11,291 nucleotides of DNA from the NCBI GenBank assembly GCA_011390455.1, contig JAABSI010000095.1, forward strand, positions 1-11,291, given 5' to 3'. The stretch is from Trueperaceae bacterium. GTDB lineage: Bacteria > Deinococcota > Deinococci > Deinococcales > Trueperaceae. Positions 1 to 5,675 of this stretch are shown one piece after another. The position numbers and the translations under genes are program-made. The notes beneath the pieces were generated by a model. The model saw only the letters and a program-made list of their open reading frames with translations, did no database searches and was not told where the DNA came from. Each line of letters opens with the position of its first letter. The first letter of the stretch is position 1.

Positions 1-458
1 CGGTCGGCACCGTCGGCGTCGGGATCTGCTGGGACCAGTGGTACCCCGAGTGCGCCCGCGCGATGGCGCTGCAAGGCGCCGAGCTGCTGCTGTACCCGAC
101 CGCGATCGGCAGCGAACCCGCCGCCTCGGGCGGGCTCGACACCAAGAACATGTGGCAGCGCGCCATGCAGGGCCACGCGGTCGCCAACGCGATGTACGTC
201 GCGGCCGTCAACCGCGTGGGGCGCGAGGCGGCGCTCGCCGGGGACGGCGTGGCCGAGTTCTACGGCAGCTCGTTCGTCGCCGACCCCACCGGGGCCAAGG
301 TCGCCGAGGCCGACCGCGCGAGCGAGAGCATCGTGCTCGCCGACCTCCACCTGGATGCGGCGCGGCGCTTCCGTGCCGGCTTCGGCTTCTTCCGCGACCG
401 GCGGCCGGACCTGTACGGGGCGCTCATGACCGCCGACGGGGGACCACGCACGGGGTGA
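1..458 (+). CDS. aguB: N-carbamoylputrescine amidase, C-terminal part (5' end outside window)
   Basis: The reading frame is open from base 3 and ends at TGA 456-458, giving 151 visible residues; the N-terminal half lies left of the window. The visible part starts in the nitrilase core with VGICWDQWYPE, where the Cys codon at 27-29 is the catalytic nucleophile of the Glu-Lys-Cys triad; the Glu and Lys should be upstream. It continues with ALQGAELLLYPTAIGSEP and WQRAMQGHAVAN, and ends with GFFRDRRPDLYG, all typical of N-carbamoylputrescine amidases rather than other nitrilases. Family knowledge: the cytosolic enzyme hydrolyses N-carbamoylputrescine to putrescine, CO2 and ammonia, the last step of the agmatine route to polyamines. 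An agmatine deiminase gene (aguA) is a likely neighbour to the left (inference). The gene converges on the next one with a 51-bp gap. Confidence 0.92.
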   Translation, partial: VGTVGVGICWDQWYPECARAMALQGAELLLYPTAIGSEPAASGGLDTKNMWQRAMQGHAVANAMYVAAVNRVGREAALAGDGVAEFYGSSFVADPTGAKVAEADRASESIVLADLHLDAARRFRAGFGFFRDRRPDLYGALMTADGGPRTG

Positions 459-470
459 CGCCGTCCGGTG

Positions 471-506
471 CTCCCGCCCGCCTGCCGCCGCCAACCGCCG
501 CGGGAG
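471..506. terminator. Possible bidirectional terminator hairpin between convergent genes
   Basis: CTCCCGC at 471-477 pairs with GCGGGAG at 500-506 around a 22-nt loop, in the short gap between the aguB stop and the stop of the opposite-strand gene. The stem is only 7 bp and no T-run follows on either strand, so this is a weak candidate supported mainly by its location. Confidence 0.3.
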
Positions 507-509
507 GGC

Positions 510-1847
510 TCAGCGCACGTTCCACGCCGGCAGGTCGCCGGGCCCGAGCGGGATGACGTCGCCGTCGACGCCGAACACCGCCAGCTGCACGACCCCGTCC
601 TCGTCGACGGCGGGCATGACCAGCGCGTCCGAGTCGGGCGACCACAGCCGATGCGAACGGGCGTACTGGTCGAAGAACGGCAGGTACTGCGCCACGAACA
701 AGGGCGAGGGCACGAAGGCGCCGAGCAGGCGCGTCTGCAGCGTGTCGGCGTCGATGACCTTGAGCGAGAGCAGGGCGCCGCGGCGTTGCACGCGCCGGTC
801 GGCGACGTGGAGCGCCACCGCGGAGGTGTCGCCCGACGCCTGAACCGTGCGGTCGCCACCGCCACCCACCGGCGAGAGCGTCGCCAGCCAGCGCCCGTCG
901 GGCGACCACCAGGAGGCGATCACCGGGTCGTCGGTCAGGCGCGTCACGTCGCCGGTCGCGACGTCGAGCAGGTCGACGGGCCCGTAGGCGTGCGGGGCGG
1001 GAGCCGCCGCGCTCTGCACCGCCAGCTGTTCGCGTCCCGGTCGCCACGCCAGCGCGGCCTGGCCCCGGTGCGCCAGCGTGCGGGTGAAGAGCCCGGCCGC
1101 GGGGAGCTCGGGGTTGGGCACCACGACCACGTTCCGCTCGCCGCCGGTGAGCGTCGCGTACGCCACGTAACGCTCGGACGTCGAGAAGGTCGGCGACTGG
1201 AACGCGCCCGGGTCGGGCAGCGAACGCCGCACGTCGAACGCGTCGATGCCGGTCACGCCGGCCAGCCGCGTGGGGCCCATGACGTCGACGTGGACGAGCA
1301 GCGAGCGGCCGGTGCGCGACCACGACCAGTAGAACGGCGCGCCCTGCGCGAAGGCGCGGATCGCATCGAGCTCGCCGACCAGCGCACCGGCGACGTCGAC
1401 GAGGTCGAGCGCCAGGCCGCCGCCGGCGCGGTTGGCCAGCACGGCGAGCGTGCGGTCGTCCGGGGACCACGCGAGGTAGATGGGCGCGCGACCGGGCGCC
1501 CGGTACACGGTGGCCGGCTCGCCGTCGCGCGCCACGTCGATGACGTCGACCCGCCCACCACCGATGTCCCCGACGATGACGGCGAGGCGGTTGCCGTCGC
1601 TGGACCAGGCCGGGAACTGGGAGCGCTCGGCAGCGCGACCGAAGGCCACGGGCCGACCGCCGTCGCGCGGATCGCGGACCGCCGTGCGGCCGTCGGCGTC
1701 GACGTAGGCGATCCAGCCGGCGGGGTTCGCCGAGGACTGCGCGGCGGCGAACGTGAGGGAACCCATCACCAGGAGGAGGGCGAGCGGAAGGCGCCCGCCG
1801 CGTCGACGGCGAGCGGCGGGCGCGGAGTTGCGCGGGGGGCGACGCAT
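510..1847 (-). CDS. Secreted WD40/TolB-like beta-propeller protein
   Basis: 445 residues. The N-terminus has an Arg-rich region (residues 2-19), a hydrophobic stretch PLALLLVMGSLTFAAA (21-36) and a plausible signal-peptidase site after A36, so the protein is probably exported. The rest is built from repeats of the PD40/WD40-like type: PAWSSDGNRLAV (about 79-90), LAWSPDDRTLAV (125-136), WSWSRTGRSLLV (174-185), LAWRPGREQLAV (266-277), SWWSPDGRWLAT (312-323) and LWSPDSDALVM (401-411). Six visible repeats suggest a six- or seven-bladed propeller like that of TolB. No catalytic motif is seen and no TolB N-terminal domain is evident, so the function is unknown; binding of a protein or sugar partner at the cell surface is only a guess. 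A TAGGCT hexamer (1853-1858, minus strand) ends 5 nt before the ATG and there is no Shine-Dalgarno sequence, which suggests a leaderless message. Confidence 0.85.
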   Translation of the reverse strand: MRRPPRNSAPAARRRRGGRLPLALLLVMGSLTFAAAQSSANPAGWIAYVDADGRTAVRDPRDGGRPVAFGRAAERSQFPAWSSDGNRLAVIVGDIGGGRVDVIDVARDGEPATVYRAPGRAPIYLAWSPDDRTLAVLANRAGGGLALDLVDVAGALVGELDAIRAFAQGAPFYWSWSRTGRSLLVHVDVMGPTRLAGVTGIDAFDVRRSLPDPGAFQSPTFSTSERYVAYATLTGGERNVVVVPNPELPAAGLFTRTLAHRGQAALAWRPGREQLAVQSAAAPAPHAYGPVDLLDVATGDVTRLTDDPVIASWWSPDGRWLATLSPVGGGGDRTVQASGDTSAVALHVADRRVQRRGALLSLKVIDADTLQTRLLGAFVPSPLFVAQYLPFFDQYARSHRLWSPDSDALVMPAVDEDGVVQLAVFGVDGDVIPLGPGDLPAWNVR

Positions 1848-1852
1848 GACGG

Positions 1853-1858
1853 AGCCTA
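1853..1858 (-). promoter_or_regulatory. -10 hexamer TAGGCT of a putative leaderless promoter
   Basis: On the minus strand TAGGCT is followed by CCGTC and then the ATG at 1847. A transcript would begin at or next to the start codon, and no purine-rich ribosome-binding site is present. I found no convincing -35 box. The same spacing recurs at 7957-7962 and 8011-8016. Confidence 0.45.
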
Positions 1859-1916
1859 GGTCGTGCCGGCCGGCCCGGCTGCAACGCAGGCCACCATCAC
1901 CCCGACGCCGGGTCGA

Positions 1917-2273
1917 TCAGCCCTCCCGGTCCCGAGGGGTCCGCCGCTCTGCGGCGGACGCGCGCTGGGCGAAGGCGCGCGCGAAGGCCTTGATCTCGGC
2001 CATGAGGTCGTCGTTGCCGGTGGCCCGGTGGTAGCTGTCGCCCAGCGACAGCAGCGTCTGGTAGACGAAGTCGTTCATGTCGTCGACGGTGAGGCGTGGC
2101 GTCCACAGGTCGATGCGCATGGCGTTGCGGCGCTCGCCGTCCCACAGCGCGAGGATCATCGCTTCGGCGGCCTGCTCGCCGGGATCGGGGGCGTCGTCCG
2201 CCTCCCAGCGGATGTCGGTGACGCCGTCGGCGCCGCTGTGCACGGCGAGGCGAATCTCGGAGGTGCGGGTCAT
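1917..2273 (-). CDS. gldC: GldC-family protein (gliding motility-associated homologue)
   Basis: 118 residues. The sequence follows the GldC pattern along its length: MTRTSEI at the start, then AEAMILALWD (37-45), MRIDLWTPRLTVDDM (52-66), FVYQTLLSLGDSYHRATG (69-86) and an amphipathic C-terminal helix MAEIKAFARAFAQR (91-104). GldC of Flavobacterium is about 110 residues with the same SEI, LWD, IDLWT, QTL and RAT blocks (from memory). GldC is a small soluble protein linked to the Bacteroidota gliding/type IX secretion genes, but its biochemical role is not known. No other gld genes are in this window, so a gliding role here is not supported; this is a family name, not a function. A second ATG lies 9 nt upstream (2282) but falls inside the TACGAT -10 hexamer (2281-2286). 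I therefore chose 2273, 7 nt past the hexamer. The Arg-rich tail after residue 105 is extra. Confidence 0.88.
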   Translation of the reverse strand: MTRTSEIRLAVHSGADGVTDIRWEADDAPDPGEQAAEAMILALWDGERRNAMRIDLWTPRLTVDDMNDFVYQTLLSLGDSYHRATGNDDLMAEIKAFARAFAQRASAAERRTPRDREG

Positions 2274-2280
2274 GGCGGGC

Positions 2281-2286
2281 ATCGTA
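2281..2286 (-). promoter_or_regulatory. -10 hexamer TACGAT of a putative leaderless gldC promoter
   Basis: On the minus strand TACGAT is followed by GCCCGCC and then ATG (2273). The hexamer overlaps the alternative ATG at 2282, which could therefore not be translated from a transcript made here. No Shine-Dalgarno sequence precedes 2273. No clear -35 box is visible. Confidence 0.5.
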
Positions 2287-2310
2287 CCCAAGCGTCCGGA
2301 GATCGAGGCG

Positions 2311-2330
2311 TACGCTGGTGCCAGGAGGTG
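2311..2330 (+). promoter_or_regulatory. -10 TACGCT and Shine-Dalgarno of the 71-residue membrane protein gene
   Basis: TACGCT (2311-2316) is followed about 7 nt later by AGGAGGTG (2323-2330), then TCC and ATG 2334. The predicted leader is only about 10 nt, so the Shine-Dalgarno would sit at the 5' end of the message. The promoter is divergent from that of gldC within 60 bp. The -35 region has no consensus match. Confidence 0.5.
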
Positions 2331-2333
2331 TCC

Positions 2334-2549
2334 ATGAAACCGCAAGCCGTCTTGGGACTCGTGCTCGTCTTGGCTGGCGTCACGCTGATCGTGCTGCAGC
2401 TCTCTGGCGTGTTCGTCGACCGCGCCGGCCTGGAGATCGGCGACCTGGAGATCGGCGTGCAGGCCGAGCAATCGCTCCCGTGGCTGCCCTGGGTGGCCGG
2501 CGGCGGCATCGTGGCCGGCGCGCTCCTCATGATCACCGGCCGGAAGTAG
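2334..2549 (+). CDS. Small two-helix membrane protein, unknown function
   Basis: 71 residues, starting at ATG 2334 with a strong AGGAGG 5 nt upstream; the frame is open further upstream but lacks such a site. Residues 4-26 (QAVLGLVLVLAGVTLIVLQL and on) and 48-67 (LPWLPWVAGGGIVAGALLMI) are hydrophobic and should span the membrane, giving a helical hairpin. The linker (about 27-47) is acidic and contains the near-repeat LEIGDLEIG. The C-terminus ends in a short basic tail, TGRK, suggesting both ends are cytosolic (positive-inside reasoning). The layout is like small conserved membrane proteins of the DUF3185 type, but I cannot confirm membership. It is followed by a 46-bp gap with its own -10-like hexamer before the next gene, so the two may be transcribed separately. 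Confidence 0.75.
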   Translation: MKPQAVLGLVLVLAGVTLIVLQLSGVFVDRAGLEIGDLEIGVQAEQSLPWLPWVAGGGIVAGALLMITGRK

Positions 2550-2568
2550 GTCCCGTCTCGGTCCGCGG

Positions 2569-2588
2569 TAGGCTGGCGTCACGGGAGG
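2569..2588 (+). promoter_or_regulatory. -10 TAGGCT and Shine-Dalgarno of the thymidylyltransferase gene
   Basis: TAGGCT (2569-2574) is followed by a GGGAGG ribosome-binding site (2583-2588) 7 nt before ATG 2596. As with the preceding gene, the predicted leader is very short. Readthrough from the 71-residue gene is equally possible because no terminator is seen between them. Confidence 0.4.
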
Positions 2589-2595
2589 TTCCACC

Positions 2596-3660
2596 ATGAA
2601 AGGCCTCATCCTGGCCGCGGGCCTCGGCACGCGGTTGCAGCCGATCACCAGCCTGCGCCCCAAGCCGACCATCCGCGTGGCCGGCAAGCCACTCATCCAC
2701 TACGCCGTCGACGACCTGATCGACGCGGGCATCCGCGAGATCGGGATCGTCGTGTCGCACGACACGATCGATCACCTGAAGCAGACGCTCGAGGGCTACC
2801 GCGACGCCGCCTACACCTACGTGCTGCAGGACCCGCCGCAGGGCCTGGCGCACGCGGTCGCGGTGGCACGGCCGTTCCTGGCCGACGACCCCTTCGTCAT
2901 GTACCTCGGCGACAACCTCTTCGAGCGCGGCATCCAGCCCTTCGTCGACGCGTTCCGGCCGGACGACGGCGTGAACGCCGTGCTGGCGCTGGTGCGGGTC
3001 GAGGACCCGCGGGCGTTCGGCGTGGCGGTGATCGAGGACGGCCGCATCACCAGGCTGGTCGAGAAGCCCGCCGACCCGCCGTCCGACCTGGCCGTCGCCG
3101 GCGTGTACGTGTTCGACGCCGGCATCCACGACGTCATCGAGGGCCTCGAGCCCGGCGCCAAGGGCGAGTACCAGATCACCGACGCGATCGCGCGCCTCAT
3201 CGCGGACGGCAAGCGCGTGACGCCGGTGGAGGTCGAGGGCTGGTGGAAGGACACCGGCAGGGCCGAGGACATCCTGGACGCCAACCGGCTGCTGCTGCTC
3301 GAGCGGCGGCGCTCGCTCGAGGGCGAGATCGAGGAGTCGGAGATCGTCGGCGACGTGGTCGTCGAGCCGGGTGCCGTCGTGCGGCGCTCCACGGTGTTCG
3401 GGCCGGCGCTGATCGCGGCCGGGGCGCTGGTCATCGACGCGTACGTCGGCCCCTTCACCACCCTGGGCAGCGGCGCGCGCGTGCAGCGCGCCGAGATCGA
3501 GTACGCGGTCGTCGGCGAGGGGACCACGGTGCGCGACGTCGGCGCCCGCATCCAGGGGAGCCTGATCGGCGAGGACGTGGTGGTGGCCGGCGTCTCGGCG
3601 CGCCCGAGCGCCCACCGGTTGATCGTCGGCGACAAGAGTCGCATCGAACTGCAGCAGTAG
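2596..3660 (+). CDS. Glucose-1-phosphate thymidylyltransferase, long form with beta-helix domain
   Basis: 354 residues. The N-terminal two-thirds is a nucleotidyltransferase fold: LILAAGLGTRLQP (4-16) is the nucleotide-binding loop, followed by RPKP (21-24), the metal-binding GDN (105-107), VEKP (155-158) and WWKDTG (216-221). From about residue 240 the chain changes to short hexapeptide-like turns (EIEESEIVGDVVVEPGAV, STVFGPALIAAGALV, DAYVGPFTTLG), a left-handed beta-helix. This fits the long RmlA family of roughly 350 residues rather than the short 290-residue RmlA. Family knowledge: such enzymes join dTTP (or UTP) to glucose 1-phosphate, releasing pyrophosphate and giving dTDP-glucose for deoxysugars of glycans or natural products. 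Neither rmlB, rmlC nor rmlD is in the window, so the downstream product is unknown, and UTP use cannot be excluded. The enzyme should be cytosolic. Confidence 0.88.
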   Translation: MKGLILAAGLGTRLQPITSLRPKPTIRVAGKPLIHYAVDDLIDAGIREIGIVVSHDTIDHLKQTLEGYRDAAYTYVLQDPPQGLAHAVAVARPFLADDPFVMYLGDNLFERGIQPFVDAFRPDDGVNAVLALVRVEDPRAFGVAVIEDGRITRLVEKPADPPSDLAVAGVYVFDAGIHDVIEGLEPGAKGEYQITDAIARLIADGKRVTPVEVEGWWKDTGRAEDILDANRLLLLERRRSLEGEIEESEIVGDVVVEPGAVVRRSTVFGPALIAAGALVIDAYVGPFTTLGSGARVQRAEIEYAVVGEGTTVRDVGARIQGSLIGEDVVVAGVSARPSAHRLIVGDKSRIELQQ

Positions 3661-3766
3661 GCGGAAGGAGACCCCGTCCGCCACCGGGGCGGCCTGCTCG
3701 GGCCGCTCGCGCCGATCGAGCAACCCGAGTGACGAAGCGCGCCGCCCTTCGGGCGCACCGCCCTCC
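3661..3766 (+). other. Structured gene-free stretch after the thymidylyltransferase gene
   Basis: No coding frame is supported here. Short self-complementary segments are crowded together: GCGGA 3661-3665 with TCCGC 3677-3681; CCCCG 3672-3676 with CGGGG 3685-3689; CGGCC 3690-3694 with GGCCG 3701-3705; CGCCC 3743-3747 with GGGCG 3751-3755. The first two stems overlap and cannot both form. This may be a structured 3' UTR or a small RNA, or simply chance pairing in GC-rich DNA. It matches no riboswitch or RNA family that I recognise. Confidence 0.3.
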
Positions 3767-3806
3767 ACGCCCGCCGGTACCGAACGCGCCGGCGGGCGTT
3801 CTGTGT
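3767..3806 (+). terminator. Rho-independent terminator candidate downstream of the thymidylyltransferase gene
   Basis: An 11-bp perfect stem, 3767-3777 with 3789-3799 (ACGCCCGCCGG / CCGGCGGGCGT), encloses an 11-nt loop and is followed by a T-rich stretch TTCTGTGT. It lies about 105 nt after the stop codon and before the amtB promoter, so it would insulate the two transcription units. Confidence 0.7.
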
Positions 3807-3866
3807 GCCTGGTGTCACGCCTGAATCGACCAAACGTCCAGATCTTGGTGTACGCTTTGCACATAT

Positions 3867-3886
3867 CCTTGGAATCAAGGTCAAGG
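3867..3886. repeat. Small palindrome with tandem half-sites upstream of the amtB promoter
   Basis: CCTTG-GAAT-CAAGG at 3867-3880 is a perfect inverted repeat, and its right half TCAAGG is directly repeated (3875-3880, 3881-3886). It lies about 40 bp upstream of the -35 box in the least GC-rich stretch of the window, a typical place for an activator or repressor site. No known nitrogen-regulator consensus (NtcA, GlnR, NtrC) matches. Confidence 0.3.
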
Positions 3887-3921
3887 GAGCGGCGCATTTC
3901 GGCCACACGTCCCGATCGCGC

Positions 3922-3950
3922 TTGACATCTTGCACGTCGGCGCATAACCT
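3922..3950 (+). promoter_or_regulatory. Sigma-70 type promoter of the amtB-glnB operon
   Basis: TTGACA (3922-3927) and TAACCT (3945-3950) are separated by exactly 17 bp, the only promoter in the window with a full -35 consensus. Transcription would start near 3957, giving a leader of about 46 nt before ATG 4003. The surrounding 3810-3960 is visibly richer in A and T than the rest of the window. Confidence 0.8.
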
Positions 3951-3961
3951 GTCGGCCATCC

Positions 3962-3981
3962 CGCGCGCCGGTCGGCGCGCG
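3962..3981 (+). promoter_or_regulatory. 5' leader hairpin next to the amtB ribosome-binding site
   Basis: CGCGCGCC (3962-3969) pairs with GGCGCGCG (3974-3981) around a GGTC tetraloop. It begins about 5 nt from the predicted transcript start and ends 10 nt before the AGGAGG at 3992-3997, leaving the ribosome-binding site single-stranded. It may protect the 5' end of the message or affect translation. Confidence 0.5.
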
Positions 3982-4002
3982 AACCCCCCACAGGAGGTCC
4001 CC

Positions 4003-5289
4003 ATGCGTCACTCGCTGGTCCCTTGGGTCCGGACCGCGGTCCTGGTCTCGACCCCGCTCCTCGGCACGGCGTTCGCCCAGGGCGAGTCGATCGCCGAGCT
4101 GGCCTACGCCCTCGACACCTTCGCCCTGCTCATGTGCGCCGTGCTCGTCATCCACATGAAGCCCGGCTTCGCGCTCCTCGAAGCCGGGCTCCACGGCTCG
4201 AAGAACGCGATCAACATCTTCATGAAGAACTTCGCGACCTTCGCGATCGCGGGCCTCGCCTTCTGGGCCGTCGGCTTCTCGATCATGTACGGCGCGCCGT
4301 TCTTCATCGCGGGTTACGAGGCCGACCCGTACCCGGGCTCGGCGGACTTCTTCTTCCAGATGGTGTTCGCCGCCACCGCCGCGACGATCGTCTCCGGCGC
4401 GATCGGCGGCCGCATGAAGTTCGGCGCCTACCTGGTTTTCGCGCTGGTGATGACGGCGATCATCTACCCGTTCCTGGGCGCCTGGCACTGGGGCGGCGGC
4501 TGGCTCGCCGAGATGGGCTTCTACGACTTCGCCGGCTCCTCCGTCGTGCACGCGGTCGGCGGCTTCGCCGCCCTGGGCGGGGTGCTGGCCGTGGGACCGC
4601 GCATCGGCCGCTACGTGGGCCCCCGCATCGTCGCCATGCCGGGCCACAACCTGCCGCTGGCCGGCGTCGGCGTCTTCCTCCTGTGGATCGGCTGGTTCGG
4701 CTTCAACGGCGGCTCGCAGCTGATGTTCAGCAGCGCCGCCGACGCGCAGGCGATCGCGACCGTCTTCCTCAACACCAACCTCGGCGCCGCCGGCGGCGCG
4801 TTCGCGGCGCTGTTCCTCAGCTGGGCGATCTTCAAGAAGCCCGACTTCTCGATGACGCTCAACGGCGTGATCGCCGGCCTCGTGTCGATCACGGCGGGCC
4901 CCGACGTGATCGACGGCATCTGGGCGGTCGTCGCTGGGGCCATCGGCGGCGTGCTCGTGACCTACTCGATCCTGCTGCTCGACCGTCTCAAGATCGACGA
5001 CCCCGTCGGCGCCGTCTCCGCCCACGGGACCGCCGGCGTGTGGGGCACCCTCGCCGTCGGCGTCTTCGGCGGCGCCAACCTCTTCACCCAGCTCCTCGGG
5101 ACGCTCGCCTACGCGGGCGTGGCGTTCGTCGCCAGCTTCGCGCTGTTCACGGCGCTCAAGGCGGTCATGGGCCTGCGGGTCTCCGCCCACGAGGAGGTCA
5201 CCGGCCTCGACGCCGCCGAGCACGGCGCCCTCGCCTACGTCAACGCCGACTCCCTCAACGACCCCGTCCTGCTGGGCGCGGGCGACTGA
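4003..5289 (+). CDS. amtB: Ammonium transporter (Amt/AmtB family)
   Basis: 428 residues; ATG 4003 has AGGAGG 5 nt upstream. Residues 1-26 look like a cleavable signal peptide (AVLVSTPLLGTAFAQ), usual for AmtB proteins. About eleven membrane segments follow. The Amt signature DFAGSSVVHAVGGFAALGG is at 175-193, with D175 and pore H183 matching E. coli Asp160 and His168. The second pore histidine is H341 in DDPVGAVSAHGTAGVWG (332-348). The cytosolic tail EEVTGLDAAEHGALAY (397-412) has the conserved GLDxxEHG region that contacts PII in this family. Family knowledge: the protein forms a trimer in the inner membrane, conducts ammonium/ammonia into the cell, and is blocked by a PII protein when nitrogen is plentiful. 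The PII gene follows 17 bp downstream in the same operon, consistent with this. Length and key residues look intact. Confidence 0.96.
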   Translation: MRHSLVPWVRTAVLVSTPLLGTAFAQGESIAELAYALDTFALLMCAVLVIHMKPGFALLEAGLHGSKNAINIFMKNFATFAIAGLAFWAVGFSIMYGAPFFIAGYEADPYPGSADFFFQMVFAATAATIVSGAIGGRMKFGAYLVFALVMTAIIYPFLGAWHWGGGWLAEMGFYDFAGSSVVHAVGGFAALGGVLAVGPRIGRYVGPRIVAMPGHNLPLAGVGVFLLWIGWFGFNGGSQLMFSSAADAQAIATVFLNTNLGAAGGAFAALFLSWAIFKKPDFSMTLNGVIAGLVSITAGPDVIDGIWAVVAGAIGGVLVTYSILLLDRLKIDDPVGAVSAHGTAGVWGTLAVGVFGGANLFTQLLGTLAYAGVAFVASFALFTALKAVMGLRVSAHEEVTGLDAAEHGALAYVNADSLNDPVLLGAGD

Positions 5290-5306
5290 CCCCCAGGAGA
5301 CCCAGG

Positions 5307-5660
5307 ATGAAGCTCATCACCGCCATCGTCCGCCCGGACCGGCTCCCCGCCGTCAAGGAGGCGCTGTTCAAGGCCGGCGTCCGCGGCATCACCATCAGCC
5401 GCGTCAGCGGCCACGGGGGCCAGGCCGGCATCACCGAGCAGTACCGCGGCGCCCAGTTCGTCGTCGAGTTCCGCGAGAAGATCGAGCTGAAGATCGCCGT
5501 CTCCGAGCCCTTCGTGCAGACCACGCTCGACGCGATCGTGGCGTCCGCCCGGACGGGCAACGTCGGCGACGGCAAGATCTTCGTGCAGCCGCTGGAGCGC
5601 GTCGTGCGCATCCGCACCGGCGAGGAGGACACCGAGGCGCTCACGCCCGTCGGCGCCTGA
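5307..5660 (+). CDS. glnB: Nitrogen regulatory protein PII, lacking the Tyr51 modification site
   Basis: 117 residues; ATG 5307 has AGGAGA 6 nt upstream and starts 17 bp after the amtB stop, so the genes are co-transcribed. Conserved PII residues are present: Q39 and K58 (2-oxoglutarate site), Y46-R47-G48 in the T-loop, TGNVGDGKIF (83-92) in the nucleotide-binding B-loop, and RIRTGEED (101-108). The T-loop residue that is Tyr51 in E. coli GlnB, the uridylylation site, is Phe51 here, and residue 49 (Ser phosphorylated in some cyanobacteria) is Ala. Control would then rest on ATP/ADP and 2-oxoglutarate binding alone. Pairing with amtB suggests that its main partner is the channel, so it is GlnK-like in role; the symbol glnB follows common use. 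Motifs such as RVSGHGG and SEPFV resemble Thermus PII from memory. Confidence 0.95.
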   Translation: MKLITAIVRPDRLPAVKEALFKAGVRGITISRVSGHGGQAGITEQYRGAQFVVEFREKIELKIAVSEPFVQTTLDAIVASARTGNVGDGKIFVQPLERVVRIRTGEEDTEALTPVGA

Positions 5661-5675
5661 GGGCGTCGCACATGC

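Noticed and set aside
424..1884. Long frame of 486 codons on the minus strand overlapping the propeller gene
   Set aside because: It is the same strand in another frame, Arg/Ala-rich with no signal peptide or repeats, while the 510-1847 frame has a signal peptide and regular WSPDG-type repeats.
3771..3790. T-box-like GGTACCG sequence in the terminator loop region
   Set aside because: Only part of the antiterminator consensus is present, there is no specifier stem, and the downstream gene is not an amino acid gene. The bases belong to a simple 11-bp terminator stem and loop.
3845..3869. Second amtB promoter with TTGGTG and TATCCT
   Set aside because: The spacing between the two elements is only 13 bp, too short for a sigma-70 promoter, and a full consensus promoter lies just downstream.
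2533..5223. Open frame of 896 codons on the minus strand across the thymidylyltransferase and amtB genes
   Set aside because: It is antisense to two clearly conserved genes. The translation is dominated by Arg, Asp, Glu, Ala and Gly with no motif, as expected from the antisense of high-GC coding DNA.
4023..5660. 545-codon plus-strand frame running through amtB into glnB, suggesting a fusion
   Set aside because: Its C-terminal part is the genuine PII, but the first part is out of frame with the ammonium transporter and is Arg-rich. PII has its own ATG and ribosome-binding site at 5295-5309.
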